A DNA stretch of 64,000 bases from Istiophorus platypterus (GCA_016859345.1 CM029126.1:1491001-1555000); one strand, 5' to 3'. Positions 1 through 11,370 are shown, counted from the stretch's first letter. Notes: a model not told the origin generated them from the letters alone. Translations and numbers: made by a program.

Positions 1-481
1 AGTTGCAACATTTCATAACCTGCAAATCTTTTGATCCTAAAGCACATTTATGTCAAACTTGATGGAAAAAATGATAATACAAAATTAGCATAAACAAGAA
101 AAAAACGAAATAATATCTGAGCTATAGGTTGAATTTATTCGAAATATCATGATTGAGGAGTTTTTTTTATAGCGTTTTTCCGTATAAATTCAACCTTTGT
201 TCATTATTGAGATTAATTACAGACAATTTGGTGACTAATCAGAGAAGTTCATGTTTGTTTGCATCACTTTTCCAAACCAGAGTCACTGTACAAAGTATCA
301 TAAGTAAACAATAAAAAACACAAAACAATAACAGGAAGCAGAGCAAGGAAGTGAAACATAATAAAAACAACATGAACCATCAACCCAATAAGTTATAAGC
401 TACTGAGGATGTTGTGAAAAATAATGAGACACTGACAGTTCATGAACACACACATGCTGAGTCATACTGACAATATCAGCA

Positions 482-483
<2 letters not shown>

Positions 484-519
<36 letters not shown>
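484..519. repeat. (CA)n microsatellite
   Basis: Uninterrupted CA dinucleotides. A second, shorter CA tract follows at about 587-606. Confidence 0.95.
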
Positions 520-520
<1 letters not shown>

Positions 521-660
521 GATCAGACTCGCAGACTTGACACATTTTCTCTGACTCGGCTTCATCGGCTTGAACGTGTTCTATCGCACACACACACACA
601 CACACAGCCATCATGTGTGTAGTTCAGATGCCTGATGCGACAAATGTGTGTAATGCGTGA

Positions 661-663
<3 letters not shown>

Positions 664-718
<55 letters not shown>
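664..718. repeat. (TG)n microsatellite
   Basis: About 55 bp of uninterrupted TG. It lies about 60-145 bp downstream of two CA tracts, so the arms could pair in single strands. Confidence 0.95.
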
Positions 719-720
<2 letters not shown>

Positions 721-813
721 AGTCTCTCACCATCCGTCTCTTCTCGTTGCACATATTTGACGCTTCTGCTCTCAGATTAATTTCTGTCTGTTTCTGACTG
801 TAGGTGAAGGCCG

Positions 814-814
814 A

Positions 815-845
<31 letters not shown>

Positions 846-848
846 TGT
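814..848. repeat. (GCGT)n tetranucleotide repeat
   Basis: About eight tandem copies of GCGT/GTGC. It is CpG-containing, unlike the neighbouring TG tracts. Confidence 0.9.
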
Positions 849-1045
849 ATTCTCCACGGGAACTCAAACGTTATGATGACGCATCCCGACGTTCCTGGTC
901 CTCAGAGGACGGATCCTGTCCCGTGTGTGGCAGCGTGTCTTTACCGTGATGTAGAGAGAACTGGTACTGGGAACGTAGAACTGGTCCTGGGAACGTAGAA
1001 CCAGACCGAACAGGATCAGTTCATCCGTGCGTTGCTCTGGACGAA

Positions 1046-1084
1046 TGGATGGATGAATGATGGATGGATGAATGATGGATGGAT
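1046..1084. repeat. GATG/GATGAATG short tandem repeat
   Basis: Tandem GGAT/GGATGAATGAT units, about 39 bp. Confidence 0.85.
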
Positions 1085-1226
1085 GTTGTTGTTCTCCAAA
1101 TCAAAGGCATCAATTCGTTCTCTAGAAAGAAGAACCAGAGTTTCATTGTTTATTTTCTTTCCACGTCTGAAATGTGCATTTGACCATTGACGTCCATTGA
1201 ATCTGAGATTGTCCCTCGACGACGTC

Positions 1227-1285
1227 TGGACATCAGAACCCAGAACCCAGAACCTGGAGCCCGGAGCCCGGAGCCCAGAACCCAG
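1227..1285. repeat. Short GC-rich minisatellite
   Basis: Tandem, diverged 7-8 bp units of the form CCAGAAC / CCCGGAG repeated about eight times. Confidence 0.75.
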
Positions 1286-2553
1286 ACAATCGCCTGGTCT
1301 CCTCAGACAAGTTATTTCTGTCTTAGTAAGGAAACAGGGAATGTAAATCTGCAGCGTCTGTGCTGGAGGTTTACTGTCGACCGGAATTGTGTAGTTTCAT
1401 GTCAGGTACATTCAATTTCTCTCATTTGAGCATAAACCCACTTCACTTTCACTTTTTTAATTGCGAACTAACCTTTTAAAAGCAGGTGAACATCACGGTT
1501 CTTTGTGTCAAAACAGAGGTCAAGCCTCCTGTTCTCACTTCTCCGTCTGTGCCTGTAGGGGGAGCTGGAGCACCTGCTGAGGTCCTGAACTCCCTCCTCC
1601 TGCAGCGCTGATGGGACACACACACACACACGATCACGCACACGCACGCACACACACACACTTCCCCTCTGATTTACATGTGACACTTGAACGTATATGA
1701 TCGTTAAACGCGACGCCTCTAGACATTAACCAGATTATCAATCTGATCAGAACGGGTCTGGGTTTCCTCAGCCGCGTGTAAACCGGGCTCGGGCCTGTTC
1801 CGGTCCGGACGACGGCCACATCGGAGACTTTTACTTTGTAAACAGGAAGCGGCAGCAGGCTCCACATGTAGAGCAGGAGCGTCAGGGGCGTCCGGGTTTA
1901 TGTCAGTATCAGGTAAATAGAAGCTTTAAAAGTCGTCATATTGGGACACGAGTTGTTTAGGAAAAAAAACAACATCAGGACAAAACAAACGAAGGTTTCA
2001 TGTTGTTGTTGTGGTCGAAGCGTCGGCAGCGGTTTCACCTTGAGAAACATCGATGGGGATGGAGACATTTAAAACCCCTTCAAGAAGCGGTGATGAGCTT
2101 AAAGTGTTGTGTCTGATCAGTGTGAACGTTGGCGGGGGGGGGGGGGGTGATCTGTCTGACTCAGGGATTTTTCAAAAAGCTCTGACTCAGATTCCCTCTC
2201 TCTCTCTGCAGCACCCGGCCATGCATACCTGAGTGTGTGTGTGTGTGAGTGTGTGTGTGTCTCCGGTTCTCAGCTCCTGTGATCATTAAATCCAACTCAG
2301 TTCGCTCCGGTTCATCCCGTCATGTACCCCCCCCCCCCCCCCCCCCGTCAGGGTCACAACAAAAATTTGGGCCTTACCCAGGATGCACCAGGAGTTGGGG
2401 CAGGTCTGGGCATAACCCCTCCCCCTTAGACCGGCCCCCCGGCCGTGGGGCGACAGTCAGTCACAGTGATATTTAGGCGGCCTGCTGTGTCACCGGCGTT
2501 CTGTCGTGGCGCCGCTCGTCCTCTCCGCCTCTCAGGTTCGTGGCTCCGATGTG

Positions 2554-2585
2554 GGGCGGGGTCGGCGGGGTCGGCGGGGTCGACG
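2554..2585. repeat. GC-rich 9-bp tandem repeat
   Basis: Three to four tandem copies of a GGGGTCGGC unit, ending with a GTCGAC variant. It is G-rich with runs of four G. Confidence 0.8.
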
Positions 2586-2634
2586 GCTCCGTCCAGTTCG
2601 GACGGGTCTTAGAAAATGGAAACACACCTGAATG

Positions 2635-2990
2635 TCTCATCATTGGCTGGTTTATGTTTCTGCGCAGAACCTTCGCTGTAGCCTGACGTTCAACTCTGTG
2701 ATTGGTCGGCTCATTTCGTCACATTTCCGGCTTCAACTTTGCCGTCGTCGTTCAGACCGTCTCCTCCGACGTCTTCTTCCGTTTCCCCATCGCGGTAAAT
2801 TCAGGAAAAACTGCTGTTCAAACATCTGTCGGATTCAACGGATCGGTTTCCGCTCGGATTCAGTCGCCGAAGTGACGCCAACCAGCTCCTGGAAAACCGC
2901 GGCGAAGAAACTCAACACAGCACCAACTAGTGGTCTGGTTTTGTAACTGCAGACCGACGTAGAAGCTGTTTCCATTGAGTCGCTGTACTT
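2635..2990 (-). repeat. Dispersed repeat family, copy A (reverse)
   Basis: Read on the minus strand it contains, in order: the 'ctgcagtta' lead, the ACCACTAGTTGG core, 'tttcttcgccgc', the 'gagcggaa' stretch, 'gtttttcctgaatttac', 'gaagaagacgtcggaggagac', 'gccgaccaatcacag' and the end 'cagaaacataaa'. The same blocks in the same order occur in copies B and C, with more diverged or truncated copies D and E. The 104-codon open frame here is only the antisense of this repeat. I do not recognise the family. It could be a SINE-like or MITE-like element, but I see no convincing Pol III A/B boxes or terminal inverted repeats. Confidence 0.8.
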
Positions 2991-4450
2991 TGGTAACCGA
3001 GGAGCTGACGGCTTTCTTCACCAGTGCTTCTTCTTTTTTTTCTTTTTTTTTTACTGTATTTCATAACAGCCTGCATCAGATCTCATTTCTTTTAGTCTGA
3101 GCGGTTCGATACTGACACTATGGTGCTAATGTGCCGATGGAGATTCAGGGAAATTTGAAAAGGAATTTAAAGAAGTAAAGAGGTTTGTTATGCAACGTAA
3201 CAGAAGTAAAATAAGATAAAATAACTAAAACTTTCTTTTTCCCTTTTTTTTTCTTTACTGACACTTGGAGGATGAGGTTGTTTTTTCGGTAAAAGCTCTT
3301 TGTATTATATAACTTTAGCAAAGACACGGGGACCCAATTTCCCCGCAGGGATCATTAAAGTTTCATCTAATCTTGAGTCATTGTGGCAGCGGCGGTGGAG
3401 GGATACAGATAAAAAAACACAGTAAATGGAAAAATGAAGGTTTTAGCAGCTCTACGTGAAGCTGCTTTGTGGTCGAGGTTTCCAAACCTTCGTGGCGTTC
3501 GGAGAGCTAATCCGGGCGACCCCTGCTCCGTCGGGCCATTCCAGACCGGGAGTCGACGAAAAAAAAAAACTGGACGAAAAAAAAAACAGAAGGGGACCTG
3601 AGGAGGATTCAGCCTCTGGAGACCACGAGCCTCGGTGCAGAATCCCGACCAGATCCATGGGAAGCTGTTGAGATATTTCACTCTGGGTCGGAGCTACGAG
3701 CCTGCGGACACGGAAACACGCGGCTAGCTTCAGCTCTGCCGCGCTCGCCGCTAACGGCAGGTGGAAGCTAAAGATAGAGCTGCTGTAGAGATAATAAAAC
3801 GCAGTAAGGAGACATTTAGTCCCGCACATTGAATATGCTGTTGCTAGTAGCTGCCACTGCAGGCCCCGAGGTTCTTACTTGTTCTTGGCGGTTCTTTTGG
3901 TCCTTACTGGTTCTTAGCGTTTCTTAGCTCCTGCGTTGTCCATTGTTGTGTTAGATCTGACATTGTGTGAGGATGTGTGTGTGTGCGGACGTGTGCGCAT
4001 GCAGACGCGTGGTGCGAAGGCGCCGTGGCGAGGAAGAGGAGCGAGTCGATGCTGTAAATCCTCGTCTGCTGCTGCTTTAGCGTCTCGTGTGAAGAAGTCA
4101 CTTATAAGCCTTGTCATGTGTCAGTGTGTGTTTGTGTGTGTCAGGAAATGTGTACTTCACTGTGTGAGTCCAAAAAAAGAAAAAAAATGATTTAAGCTTC
4201 CTGCATATATGTGTGTGTTTGTGTGTATGTGAGTGGAGTGTGTGATAATAATAATCCCTCTTTGTATGTGTGTAATGTGTGTGTATATACATGTGTGTTG
4301 AATGTCGGTACTCTGTGTGTGTGTGTGTGTGTGTGTTTGTGTGTAAAAGCGAAAAAGCTGCATCCCTCCTACAGGCACCATTTCAGGAGAAAATCCCTCG
4401 TATCATATTAACCCTCTATTTGTGTGCATTTAAATATTGTGTATGATGAC

Positions 4451-4451
<1 letters not shown>
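2991..4451. other. Non-coding; possible LINE 3' tail near 3325-3375
   Basis: No gene supported. Poly-T runs lie near 3030-3055 and 3240-3260, and poly-A near 3560-3590. The stretch near 3325-3375 ('ccaatttccccgcagg' followed by 'gatcattaaagtttcatct') resembles the 3' end of common fish LINEs. TG-rich patches occur near 3970-4000 and 4115-4345. Confidence 0.45.

Positions 4452-4515
<64 letters not shown>
4452..4515. repeat. (TG)n microsatellite
   Basis: About 64 bp of pure TG. Confidence 0.95.
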
Positions 4516-4517
<2 letters not shown>

Positions 4518-4646
4518 AGTTGGTAAACATGTCCCCGTCGTCCTCGGCGGGAATCTGAGCTGGAAAATCCCGACGCTCCGACAGAGAAATCCAGGTTTAT
4601 AATGACGAGCGGCAGCAGACGCATCAGCGACCAGAATAATCAGATC

Positions 4647-4792
4647 AGGAGGAAGAGGAGGAAGAGGAGGAGGAGGGGGATGAAGAGGAAGAGCAAGAGG
4701 GGGAGGAGGAGGAAGAGGAGGAAGGGGGAGGAGGAGGAAGAGGGGGAGTAGGAGGAGGAAGAGGAGGAGGAAGAGGAGGGGGGGCAGGAGTC
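4647..4792. repeat. (GGA)n/(GGAAGA)n polypurine tract
   Basis: About 145 bp almost entirely purine on the + strand, with GGA and GGAAGA units and G runs. The Leu/Pro-rich reverse frame across it is a translation artefact. Confidence 0.9.
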
Positions 4793-4881
4793 TGAGCGTA
4801 ACAATCAAGAGTTTGTCTTGTCAGTGTTACATGCTGAAGTTTTCAGGGTCCACCCCCCAACACCCCCCCCCATTAGGTTCC

Positions 4882-4930
4882 TGCTATTCTGCAAACTGTC
4901 TCTGATTGTGAAGCCAAGTTAGAGAAATTC
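4882..4930. repeat. Left arm of a direct repeat flanking copy B
   Basis: The block 'ctattctgcaaactgtctc' with following sequence recurs at 5397-5445 with only scattered substitutions. The two lie about 515 bp apart, on either side of dispersed-repeat copy B. Confidence 0.7.
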
Positions 4931-4999
4931 AAATTCCCCAATAAGACCCGGAATCATCACGAGGAGCCGGAGCTCCGAACGCAAACGTGACAGGACGCC

Positions 5000-5388
5000 C
5001 GTTTCTGGTCCGAGTCTCTGCCAGCGTCATGCAGTTACACCACCAGACCACTAGGTGGCAGCTGCGTTTTCACGCCACCTGTCGGGTTTCTTTGCCGCCG
5101 TTTCCCACCAGTTTATCAGCATCACTTTGAAACGACGGCGCCTTAAACCGAGCGGATCTCGTCGGAGTCGGAGCCGACGGACGGACGGACGTCGTTACTG
5201 CGACTCAGAAAGAAAAGAGCCGAAGTCTGTACAACGGCGGCGAAGGAGGAGGAGCTGGAAACGCGACGCCGCTGGGCCGACCAATCACAGCTCTTGCCGT
5301 CTGTGTTGCAGCGATGCGTAGTTGTATTTTCAGGTAGGCGACATCAGGCCGCGGCAAAGGTCCGACGCAGAAGCATAAATTGGCTTTT
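5000..5388 (+). repeat. Dispersed repeat family, copy B
   Basis: This is a near-complete copy. It contains 'tgcagttacaccaccaga' leading into the CCACTAGGTGGCAG core, 'ccaccagtttatcagc', 'gacggcgccttaaaccgag', the 'gagtcggagccgacgg' stretch, 'ggccgaccaatcacag' and 'gcagaagcataaat'. It lacks the 'tttttcctgaatttac' block present in A, C, D and E. The 88-codon frame here is repeat sequence, not a gene. Confidence 0.8.
5048..5061 (+). promoter_or_regulatory. CTCF-core match inside dispersed repeat
   Basis: CCACTAGGTGGCAG fits the CTCF core CCASYAGRKGGC at every position. The homologous positions in copies A, C, D and E differ at one or more bases (for example CCACTAGTTGGCAG in C). Binding is inferred from the motif only. 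Confidence 0.5.
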
Positions 5389-5396
5389 CAATCTTT

Positions 5397-5445
5397 TCTA
5401 TTCTACAAACTGTCTCTGTTCGTGACGCTGAATTGGAGGAATCCG
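5397..5445. repeat. Right arm of the direct repeat flanking copy B
   Basis: Matches 4882-4930. Its shared 3' context ('ccgaacgc..gcaaacgtgac') extends the similarity, weakly, by about 40 bp. Confidence 0.7.
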
Positions 5446-5905
5446 AACGCCGGGGTTGTGCTTTTTTGTCCCAGTCTGCAAACGTGACGTGACCTCAAAA
5501 AGTACGGCGCCCCAGATTTGCTGTTTTCTCTTTCGAATCTTTGGCAAACGACTAAAAAAAAAACCAAAACCAACTTTTTGGCATTTTGGGGCCTCTGTAG
5601 GAAAACGCTGGGGTTTCAGCTGCCGCTGCCGTCAGGTGCCGAAATGCGAAGTCAGCTCCGCCGGCTGAGATGGTGGAGGTTTGACAAACGCCTGTGCGGC
5701 GAGGCGGGGGTTTGTGACGGGGGGCGAGCGAGGCAGAGCTTGTAGAATAAAAAGCGCGGCGACGGTTCCTGACAGAGATCTGACAGCTGCTGCAGGTTCA
5801 CATCAACCAGCTGCAGAACCGGCGGTTCTGCCGAGTCTGCACAACCTCCCGTCACATCAAGTCAGCTTTTTACCCGCAGATCCCGAAAGTTCAGGACGGC
5901 GGGCG
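5446..5905. other. Non-coding, no feature recognised
   Basis: Moderately GC-rich unique sequence with a poly-A run near 5555. Short open frames occur but none shows a domain or splice context. Confidence 0.5.
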
Positions 5906-5974
5906 CGCGTGTGTGTGTGTGTGAGGGAACTAGAGACGGCTTGTGTATGCACATTTAGAAAATGATGGTATGAG

Positions 5975-6013
<39 letters not shown>

Positions 6014-6471
6014 TGTGCGTGTGTGTGTGTATGTGTGTGTGTGTGTACGTACACAAGAGAGTTAAAGACAGATTGAGAGCTTGTGTGTGTGTTTGAGGTA
6101 TTACTTTATGCAGTCTGTAGAGTGTGTGCGCCTGTGTGTAAGTGTGTGCAGGAGATTGAGAGGGAAATTGAGAGCTTGTGTGTGTGTGTGTGTGTGAGGT
6201 ATTACTTTAGCTGTGAGTGTGTGTGAGCTGTCGTCCAGGATTTTCCCTCAGTGAGAGTTAATCTGAGTGTCGGCAGGATTCTCCAAAGGTTAGAGAGAGA
6301 GAGAGATGCTAAGGTGTGTGTGTGTGTGTGTTGGAAACACTGCAGCTGACCTCATTTTCAACACACACACACAAACACACACACACCTCCTTCACTTGTC
6401 TTTCATGCCATATTTGTAGGTGTGTGTATATGAGTATGTGTTTGTGTGTGTGCGCGTGTGTGTATATGTGT

Positions 6472-6531
<60 letters not shown>

Positions 6532-6535
6532 GTGT
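5906..6535. repeat. Cluster of (TG)n tracts with a small duplicated block
   Basis: TG tracts lie at about 5979-6048, 6180-6198, 6315-6331 and 6420-6535, with a CA tract at about 6361-6387. The block 'gagagcttgtgtgtgtg' followed by 'gaggtattactttag/atg' occurs twice (about 6075-6108 and 6169-6212), indicating a local tandem duplication. Confidence 0.85.
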
Positions 6536-8499
6536 GAGGAAAAAAAACAAAACTCCTTTGTTTCTCTGTTCTCGTTTAGACATGAATCCGCAATGGCAAC
6601 GACTTTGGGCTCAAACCTGCGAGTAAATGAAATATTTCTTCATTCATTTGATTAAATCCTTCAGGGGTGAAATAATACTTTTTCAATAAGTGATCATTAA
6701 TATATATAAACATCTTGTGTTGTTCAACCACTGGTTCAAACATTCACTTTACTGAGTAACACTGATATATAATTAAACCTTCTACCACTGTTTAATTTCT
6801 GTCTCTCCAGGTGAGATTATCTGTTACCTGTTAAACCGCCACAACGTAGGAATGAATATTTGAAAGCTCATATTTTCATATGTTCTGTTCTTTTTTAGTG
6901 TTTGTGTGTGTGTTTGTGTGTTTGAAAATAAACTGGTTGTTTGTCTCAGGTTGTTTGTTGTTTGTCTCTGGTTGTTTGTTGTTTGTCACTGGTTGTTGTT
7001 GGTTGTTTGTTGTTTGTCACTGGTTGTTTGTGAGTCATAACTCAGCAGGTTCATTTCAAGTTAAACTGACCCCCACCCCCCCGAACCGACCGCGAGCTTC
7101 CTCCGTCTGCGTCCCGCGGCGACCGGCCGACCACCTCCGCCCGTGCCGGGCACCGCCCCCATCGGCCGTCCACCAGCACAGTGGGGGGGGGGGTCGTCTG
7201 ATCCGCCCCTCCGGCCCCGTCATGCATGCGCTCCCCCCTCCTGCCTTCCACAAGCCGCTGATTTAGATGGGGGGTGTCAGCCAAGCTGCCCCCGGGCCGT
7301 TTTACCCTCTGCGACCCAGTTTTTAGACCCCCCCCCTCATCCTGTCGACCCGATGGCGAGCTGGCCTTGGAGCCGTCAGGTGGCTTCATGCCCTGGACTG
7401 CCAAGGCCCAGCCCCCCCCCCCCCCCCCCCTCAAAAAAAATGAATCCTCCCACCACAAAGTTCTCTTCTGCTCCATTTAAGTGAAAAGCAGAGTCTCGGC
7501 GTTGAGCCTGTCGACCAGAATCTATGAAAACATCCTGTCTTGTTCAGAGTGGGGGGGGGCTGGGGGGGGGGTCTTCACTGCATCATTATAGCGAACGATC
7601 ATTAAATAAAACAAGTCACCGTCAACATCGGTCGAGTTCCTGCTGCAGCTGCCAGACCTCAGGTGCTTTTCTTGCTTTTTATAAATTCTCTCATAATGAA
7701 AATCTTACCCGTGGTGGAGCGAGCGGCACGAGGCCTCGGCAGCCGTCGTCCAGGAGCCGCTGAGCAAGGCAGCAACGCCGGGCAGCTCCGGGCAATCGAG
7801 ACACAGTCGAAGGGACGATTTTCGGCGTGTCAGCGGAAATGTCGTGTATTTCGTTAACTACAGTTCTTTGCAAAAACATTATTAAATGTGGGAAAAGGAA
7901 CCAGTAACACAGTTTTGAAAATATCGTTAATCACTTCAGCCACAACCGACAGACATTTAGTGACTTTTATTCTATTCTATTCTTTATTATAACGTATGAA
8001 ATGTGGTCAAACAGCTTCGTGTCAACGGTCGTTCACGATGTCGATTGTCGGAGTTGTAGTGTCGAGCCGTCGTCGTGGTAAAAGCTGCTTTACGTCTTTT
8101 AATCACTTACCGGTTATTTTGTGAATAGTGAACGTTAGTGTACATTAAACACAGGATAAACCACAGCGTTCTCTCAGCTCATAACAGGTTTCACATTATC
8201 GGATAATTACCGGTTGAAAAATTCATTTTTAAAACAGTACCAACAATTTAACCTTCTGATTTATTGGAGAATAATTTATTATCCTGTAATATATTATGCA
8301 TTTTAACAACATGTGTGTATTCTCTCCACAGATTCTATTACCAATATTTTTAAAGTAGGTTATGAAATGAAAGAATATCAAGGATCAAAAATTAAATGTC
8401 AAGAAAGAAGCAATGATCTGCTGATGAGAGACTATGTGTCGTCTGTCATGGTTCCATTTGTACGAATGAGAGGGAGTGTGTGTGTTTCTTTGATTCCCT
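6536..8499. other. Non-coding; TTGTTTG minisatellite at about 6930-7030
   Basis: A roughly 100-bp tandem array of 'ggttgtttgttgtttgtc' units sits near 6930-7030. C-runs occur at about 7325 and 7411-7432 and G-runs at about 7185 and 7550. The remainder to 8500 is unique, increasingly AT-rich sequence with no gene seen. Confidence 0.5.

Positions 8500-8548
<49 letters not shown>
8500..8548. repeat. (TG)n microsatellite
   Basis: About 48 bp of TG. Confidence 0.95.
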
Positions 8549-8551
<3 letters not shown>

Positions 8552-8729
8552 TTGACAGGCTTGATGGTATCTGGGGATTTCAGGGTTTCTGGTCTGAAGT
8601 GTGGGGGGACTGGGGGGGGTGTGTTCAGGGACCCCTGGGTTTCAGTGTCACCAAGTCTGTCTGCTGCGTTCAGGGCCTTCTGTGGAGATGAAAGACGGAG
8701 CTCTGATAAAACAGACTGCCTGATTGTCA

Positions 8730-8730
<1 letters not shown>

Positions 8731-8765
<35 letters not shown>

Positions 8766-8931
8766 CCTTCTACACTTGTCAGGACCTTCATTGACATAAC
8801 ACCCCCCCCCCCAACACCAACCTAACGCTTTGCTAACCGAGTCCTAACCCTCAAAAACGCCCTTTGAAGAAATCAGGACAGAATTTAAAAGAACCTCCTC
8901 TCTCAAAAATGGCCCTCACAGAGACAGAAGA

Positions 8932-8962
<31 letters not shown>
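8731..8962. repeat. CA-associated fish interspersed repeat
   Basis: CA tracts at 8731-8760 and 8935-8962 bracket a block containing 'tcaggaccttcattgacat', a 'cctaacgc..cctaaccctcaaaaa' stretch and 'ccctcacagagacagaaga'. From memory this is a common fish repeat that usually sits next to CA microsatellites. No terminal repeats are evident. Confidence 0.6.
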
Positions 8963-8966
<4 letters not shown>

Positions 8967-9049
8967 TCCTGGGTCCTTTGGTTGTTCACTGAAATGTATA
9001 AATGACAAACACACAAACAGAGTCATTAGTTCATGATCCCAGCTGTGTG

Positions 9050-9335
9050 TCTGTGTGTGGGTAATGTGTGTGTGTGTGTGATGTGTGATTGTGTGTGGTG
9101 TGTGATTGTGTGTGTGTGTGTGTGTGTGATATGTGTGCGTGCACGCGTGTGCGCATGTGTGAGTGTGTGAGTGTGTGTGTGTGATGTGTGAGTGTGTGTG
9201 TGTGTGTGTGATGTGTGTGATGTGTGTGTGTGCAGGCGCGTGAGTGTGTGATGTGTGTGTGCGCGCGCGTGTGTGTGTGATTTGTGTGTGATGTGTGTGT
9301 GTGTGTGATGTGTGTGCGTGTGCTTGAGTGTGTTT
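9050..9335. repeat. Compound TG/TGATG tandem array
   Basis: About 285 bp of TG interrupted by GATG, GAG and CGCG units ('gtgtgtgtgatgtgtgtgat'). It is a degenerate minisatellite built on TG. The His/Thr-rich reverse frame is its translation. Confidence 0.9.
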
Positions 9336-10144
9336 GAGAGAGCGCCCCCCTGCTGCAGCTCTCTTTACTACCACTGTGCCATCACAACCTGAGGTTTTCT
9401 TTTTGTGATGGACATTTTACTAAGCCCCGCCCTGATTGGCTCCCGCCACGTTTCCCTGTTCGCTTCTCATTTGACGGAGACGGCGCCGTTTCCCGCTTCC
9501 TGCCGACAGCCGCCGATGACAGAGTTGAACGTTTATGAAATGTTGGCGACTTAACCGAACCAACTCCGTGATTCGATGACCGATTGTTGTCTTTAGTATT
9601 TTCAGCCGAGACGTCTGAATGAGAACCATTGGACTGAAGCCGAAAGTAACCGTCGGCATCCTCGTCCAGATTAAGGCTTATTCCCCTTCACAGGACAAAC
9701 GGCTTTAAGGACAAAGACGCATGTTCCAGGTCTTAACTGGACATTTTGTAACTCGACCTGTAACATTACAGAATAACATGTTTTTCTAATGATAAACTCT
9801 GTCTTTGCCCTGTGTGTTAATAGCTACTGAGCTAGCAGTTAGCCCCCCCCCCCCCATACGCCAACACTAGCGACAGCAGGCTAAGACACTTTTTAACTGG
9901 TTTCTTGAACTTAAACGTGGAGGAACCTTTACACACCTGCTTTTTTTTGCCTGGCTACTGATGCTAAGCTACGACCAGACTAACTAGCAAACAGCCGGTT
10001 CAGATCTTTATTAACATCACAGAGATTCAGCTTTTTTTCTTTGCTTGCTTTGATTTGGAGTAAAATATCATCAGACCTCCCAAACCTGTCCTCTGGCTCG
10101 AGGACACTGATTTATTCTTCTGTTTGAGTCGCTACCAGCATCCT
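9336..10144. other. Non-coding, no feature recognised
   Basis: Unique sequence with a C-run at about 9842-9854. A C-rich string near 9341-9356 resembles a reverse CTCF core with one extra base. No gene. Confidence 0.5.
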
Positions 10145-10524
10145 ACGTAGTCGTGAGCATTCACGAGCTGGTGTCACCCTGCAATATCAGCACTAAACCA
10201 CTAGTTGGCAGCAGTGCATGTCAAGTTTCTTCGCCTTTTTCCACCAGTTTGTCGGCTGCACTTTGAAACTGCGGCGACTGAAACCGAGCAGATCTCAATG
10301 CAGTCGGAGCTGATAGATGTTGAGTGGAAGCTTTAGTTTTTCCTGAATTTACTGCGATGCAGAAATAAAAGAAGACGTCAGAGGAGACGGTGTGAACGAT
10401 GGCGGCGAAGGAGGAGAAGAAGAAGGAAATGTGGTGCTACCGAGCCGACCAATCACAGCGTAGTTAGTGTAGGAGTATTTCTGGGAGGTGAAGGTTCGAC
10501 TCAGGAGCGTAAATCAGCCTTTAT
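10145..10524 (+). repeat. Dispersed repeat family, copy C
   Basis: This copy contains 'gtcgtgagcattcacgag', the CCACTAGTTGGCAG core, 'caccagtttgtcggc', 'ccgagcagatctc', 'tagtttttcctgaatttact', 'agaagacgtcagaggagac', 'gccgaccaatcacag' and the 'gcgtaaatc' end. It is the most complete + strand copy and defines the family length at about 370-380 bp. Confidence 0.8.
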
Positions 10525-10868
10525 GGTGAAACAAAGCACAAACAGAACTCTTAGAACCTGCAGGGGGGCGGTGGCCTGCTGGGGGGGCGGCCTGCAGGGG
10601 GCAGCGGCAGGACCGGTTCTAATCCAATGTTTAACCGGTTCTTACTCCTCATTCGCTTGCAGCTAATTCTCCTCTGAATGGTGAGAAGATTGAATGTGTG
10701 GCTTGTGTCATCAATGATTATATCATTGGGGGGGGGATGGACGGGGACTTGGAAAAAAAAATCTCCAGAAGTCCAGAATCAGACTGAAGGACTAAGAACT
10801 GGACCCAGCTGAACCACATCTGTGTGTATGATAATAGAGACTGTAGGTAATGTGGTAATGAATGCATT
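10525..10868. other. Non-coding, G-rich near 10560-10610
   Basis: Unique sequence with G runs and one CTCF-like site. No gene. Confidence 0.5.
10591..10609 (+). promoter_or_regulatory. CTCF-like motif
   Basis: CCTGCAGGGGGCAGCGG matches the CTCF core except T for A at the third base. It lies in a G-rich patch outside any recognised repeat. Confidence 0.35.
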
Positions 10869-10869
10869 A

Positions 10870-10902
<33 letters not shown>

Positions 10903-10922
10903 TGTGTGTGTGAGTGTGTGTG
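10869..10922. repeat. (TG)n microsatellite
   Basis: TG tract with GAG interruptions, followed about 28 bp later by a T-run. Confidence 0.9.
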
Positions 10923-10959
10923 TCTTCTTGGTGGCGTTGCATGGGTGTTTTTTTTTTTT

Positions 10960-11370
10960 CTTTTAGCCCCGTGGCCCAGATAAACGTTTGCAGTCCGGTG
11001 CGTCGCCGTGACAACAGGTATTAGGCTATAATTTGAGCGCGAGGCTTAATGGAGCTCGAGTAACGAGGCCGGGAGCCGGTGTCCCGCCTGTCTCTCCCAT
11101 CACGTCAGCCGGGCCGGTGGCCCGAGCGGCTCCGTTGCCCGCCGACACCGCCGGCGTCTATGTGGAGGGAAGAAAAGCAAAGCGGCTCTGCCCTTCCACC
11201 TGGCCGCCCCCGAACAATAGGGCACGTCGCGGAAAACAGCACCACCAGCGAGGGCGAGTTTTATCTATTTATTTATTTTATAACGCGATTACAGTCGTTG
11301 GATGGTAATGAAGCGGTAAAGCTGCTGCGATCTGCCCGGGGAACGTCGGGGCAGGTTCGCAGTTTCAGAT
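10960..11370. promoter_or_regulatory. Candidate conserved non-coding island
   Basis: Repeat-free GC-rich block between simple repeats. It contains a SOX-like AACAATAG (about 11213-11220), 'ggcttaatgg' and a CG-rich core, then an AT-rich stretch with 'ttatttattttataacgcg'. The 91- and 97-codon frames have no recognisable domain. Regulatory function is inferred only from composition. Confidence 0.2.

Larger units (their letters stand above)
1..2634. other. Upstream non-coding flank
   Basis: No supportable gene. The first 420 bases are AT-rich unique sequence. The rest holds microsatellites, two short tandem repeats, a run of about 18 C near 2329 and a GC-rich stretch from about 2330. A near-perfect 20-bp duplication occurs at about 959-1002. 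A CTCF-like but imperfect core lies near 1552. Confidence 0.6.

Noticed and set aside
1552..1570. CTCF-like CCTGTAGGGGGAGCTGG
   Set aside because: Mismatch at the invariant C of GGC in addition to the third base; left as a remark only.
2632..2946. 104-codon frame at copy A (and 88-codon frame at copy B)
   Set aside because: Lie wholly in the dispersed repeat; equivalent frames are broken in other copies.
9341..9357. Reverse CTCF-like AGCGCCCCCCTGCTGC
   Set aside because: One extra C breaks the core spacing; too weak to annotate.
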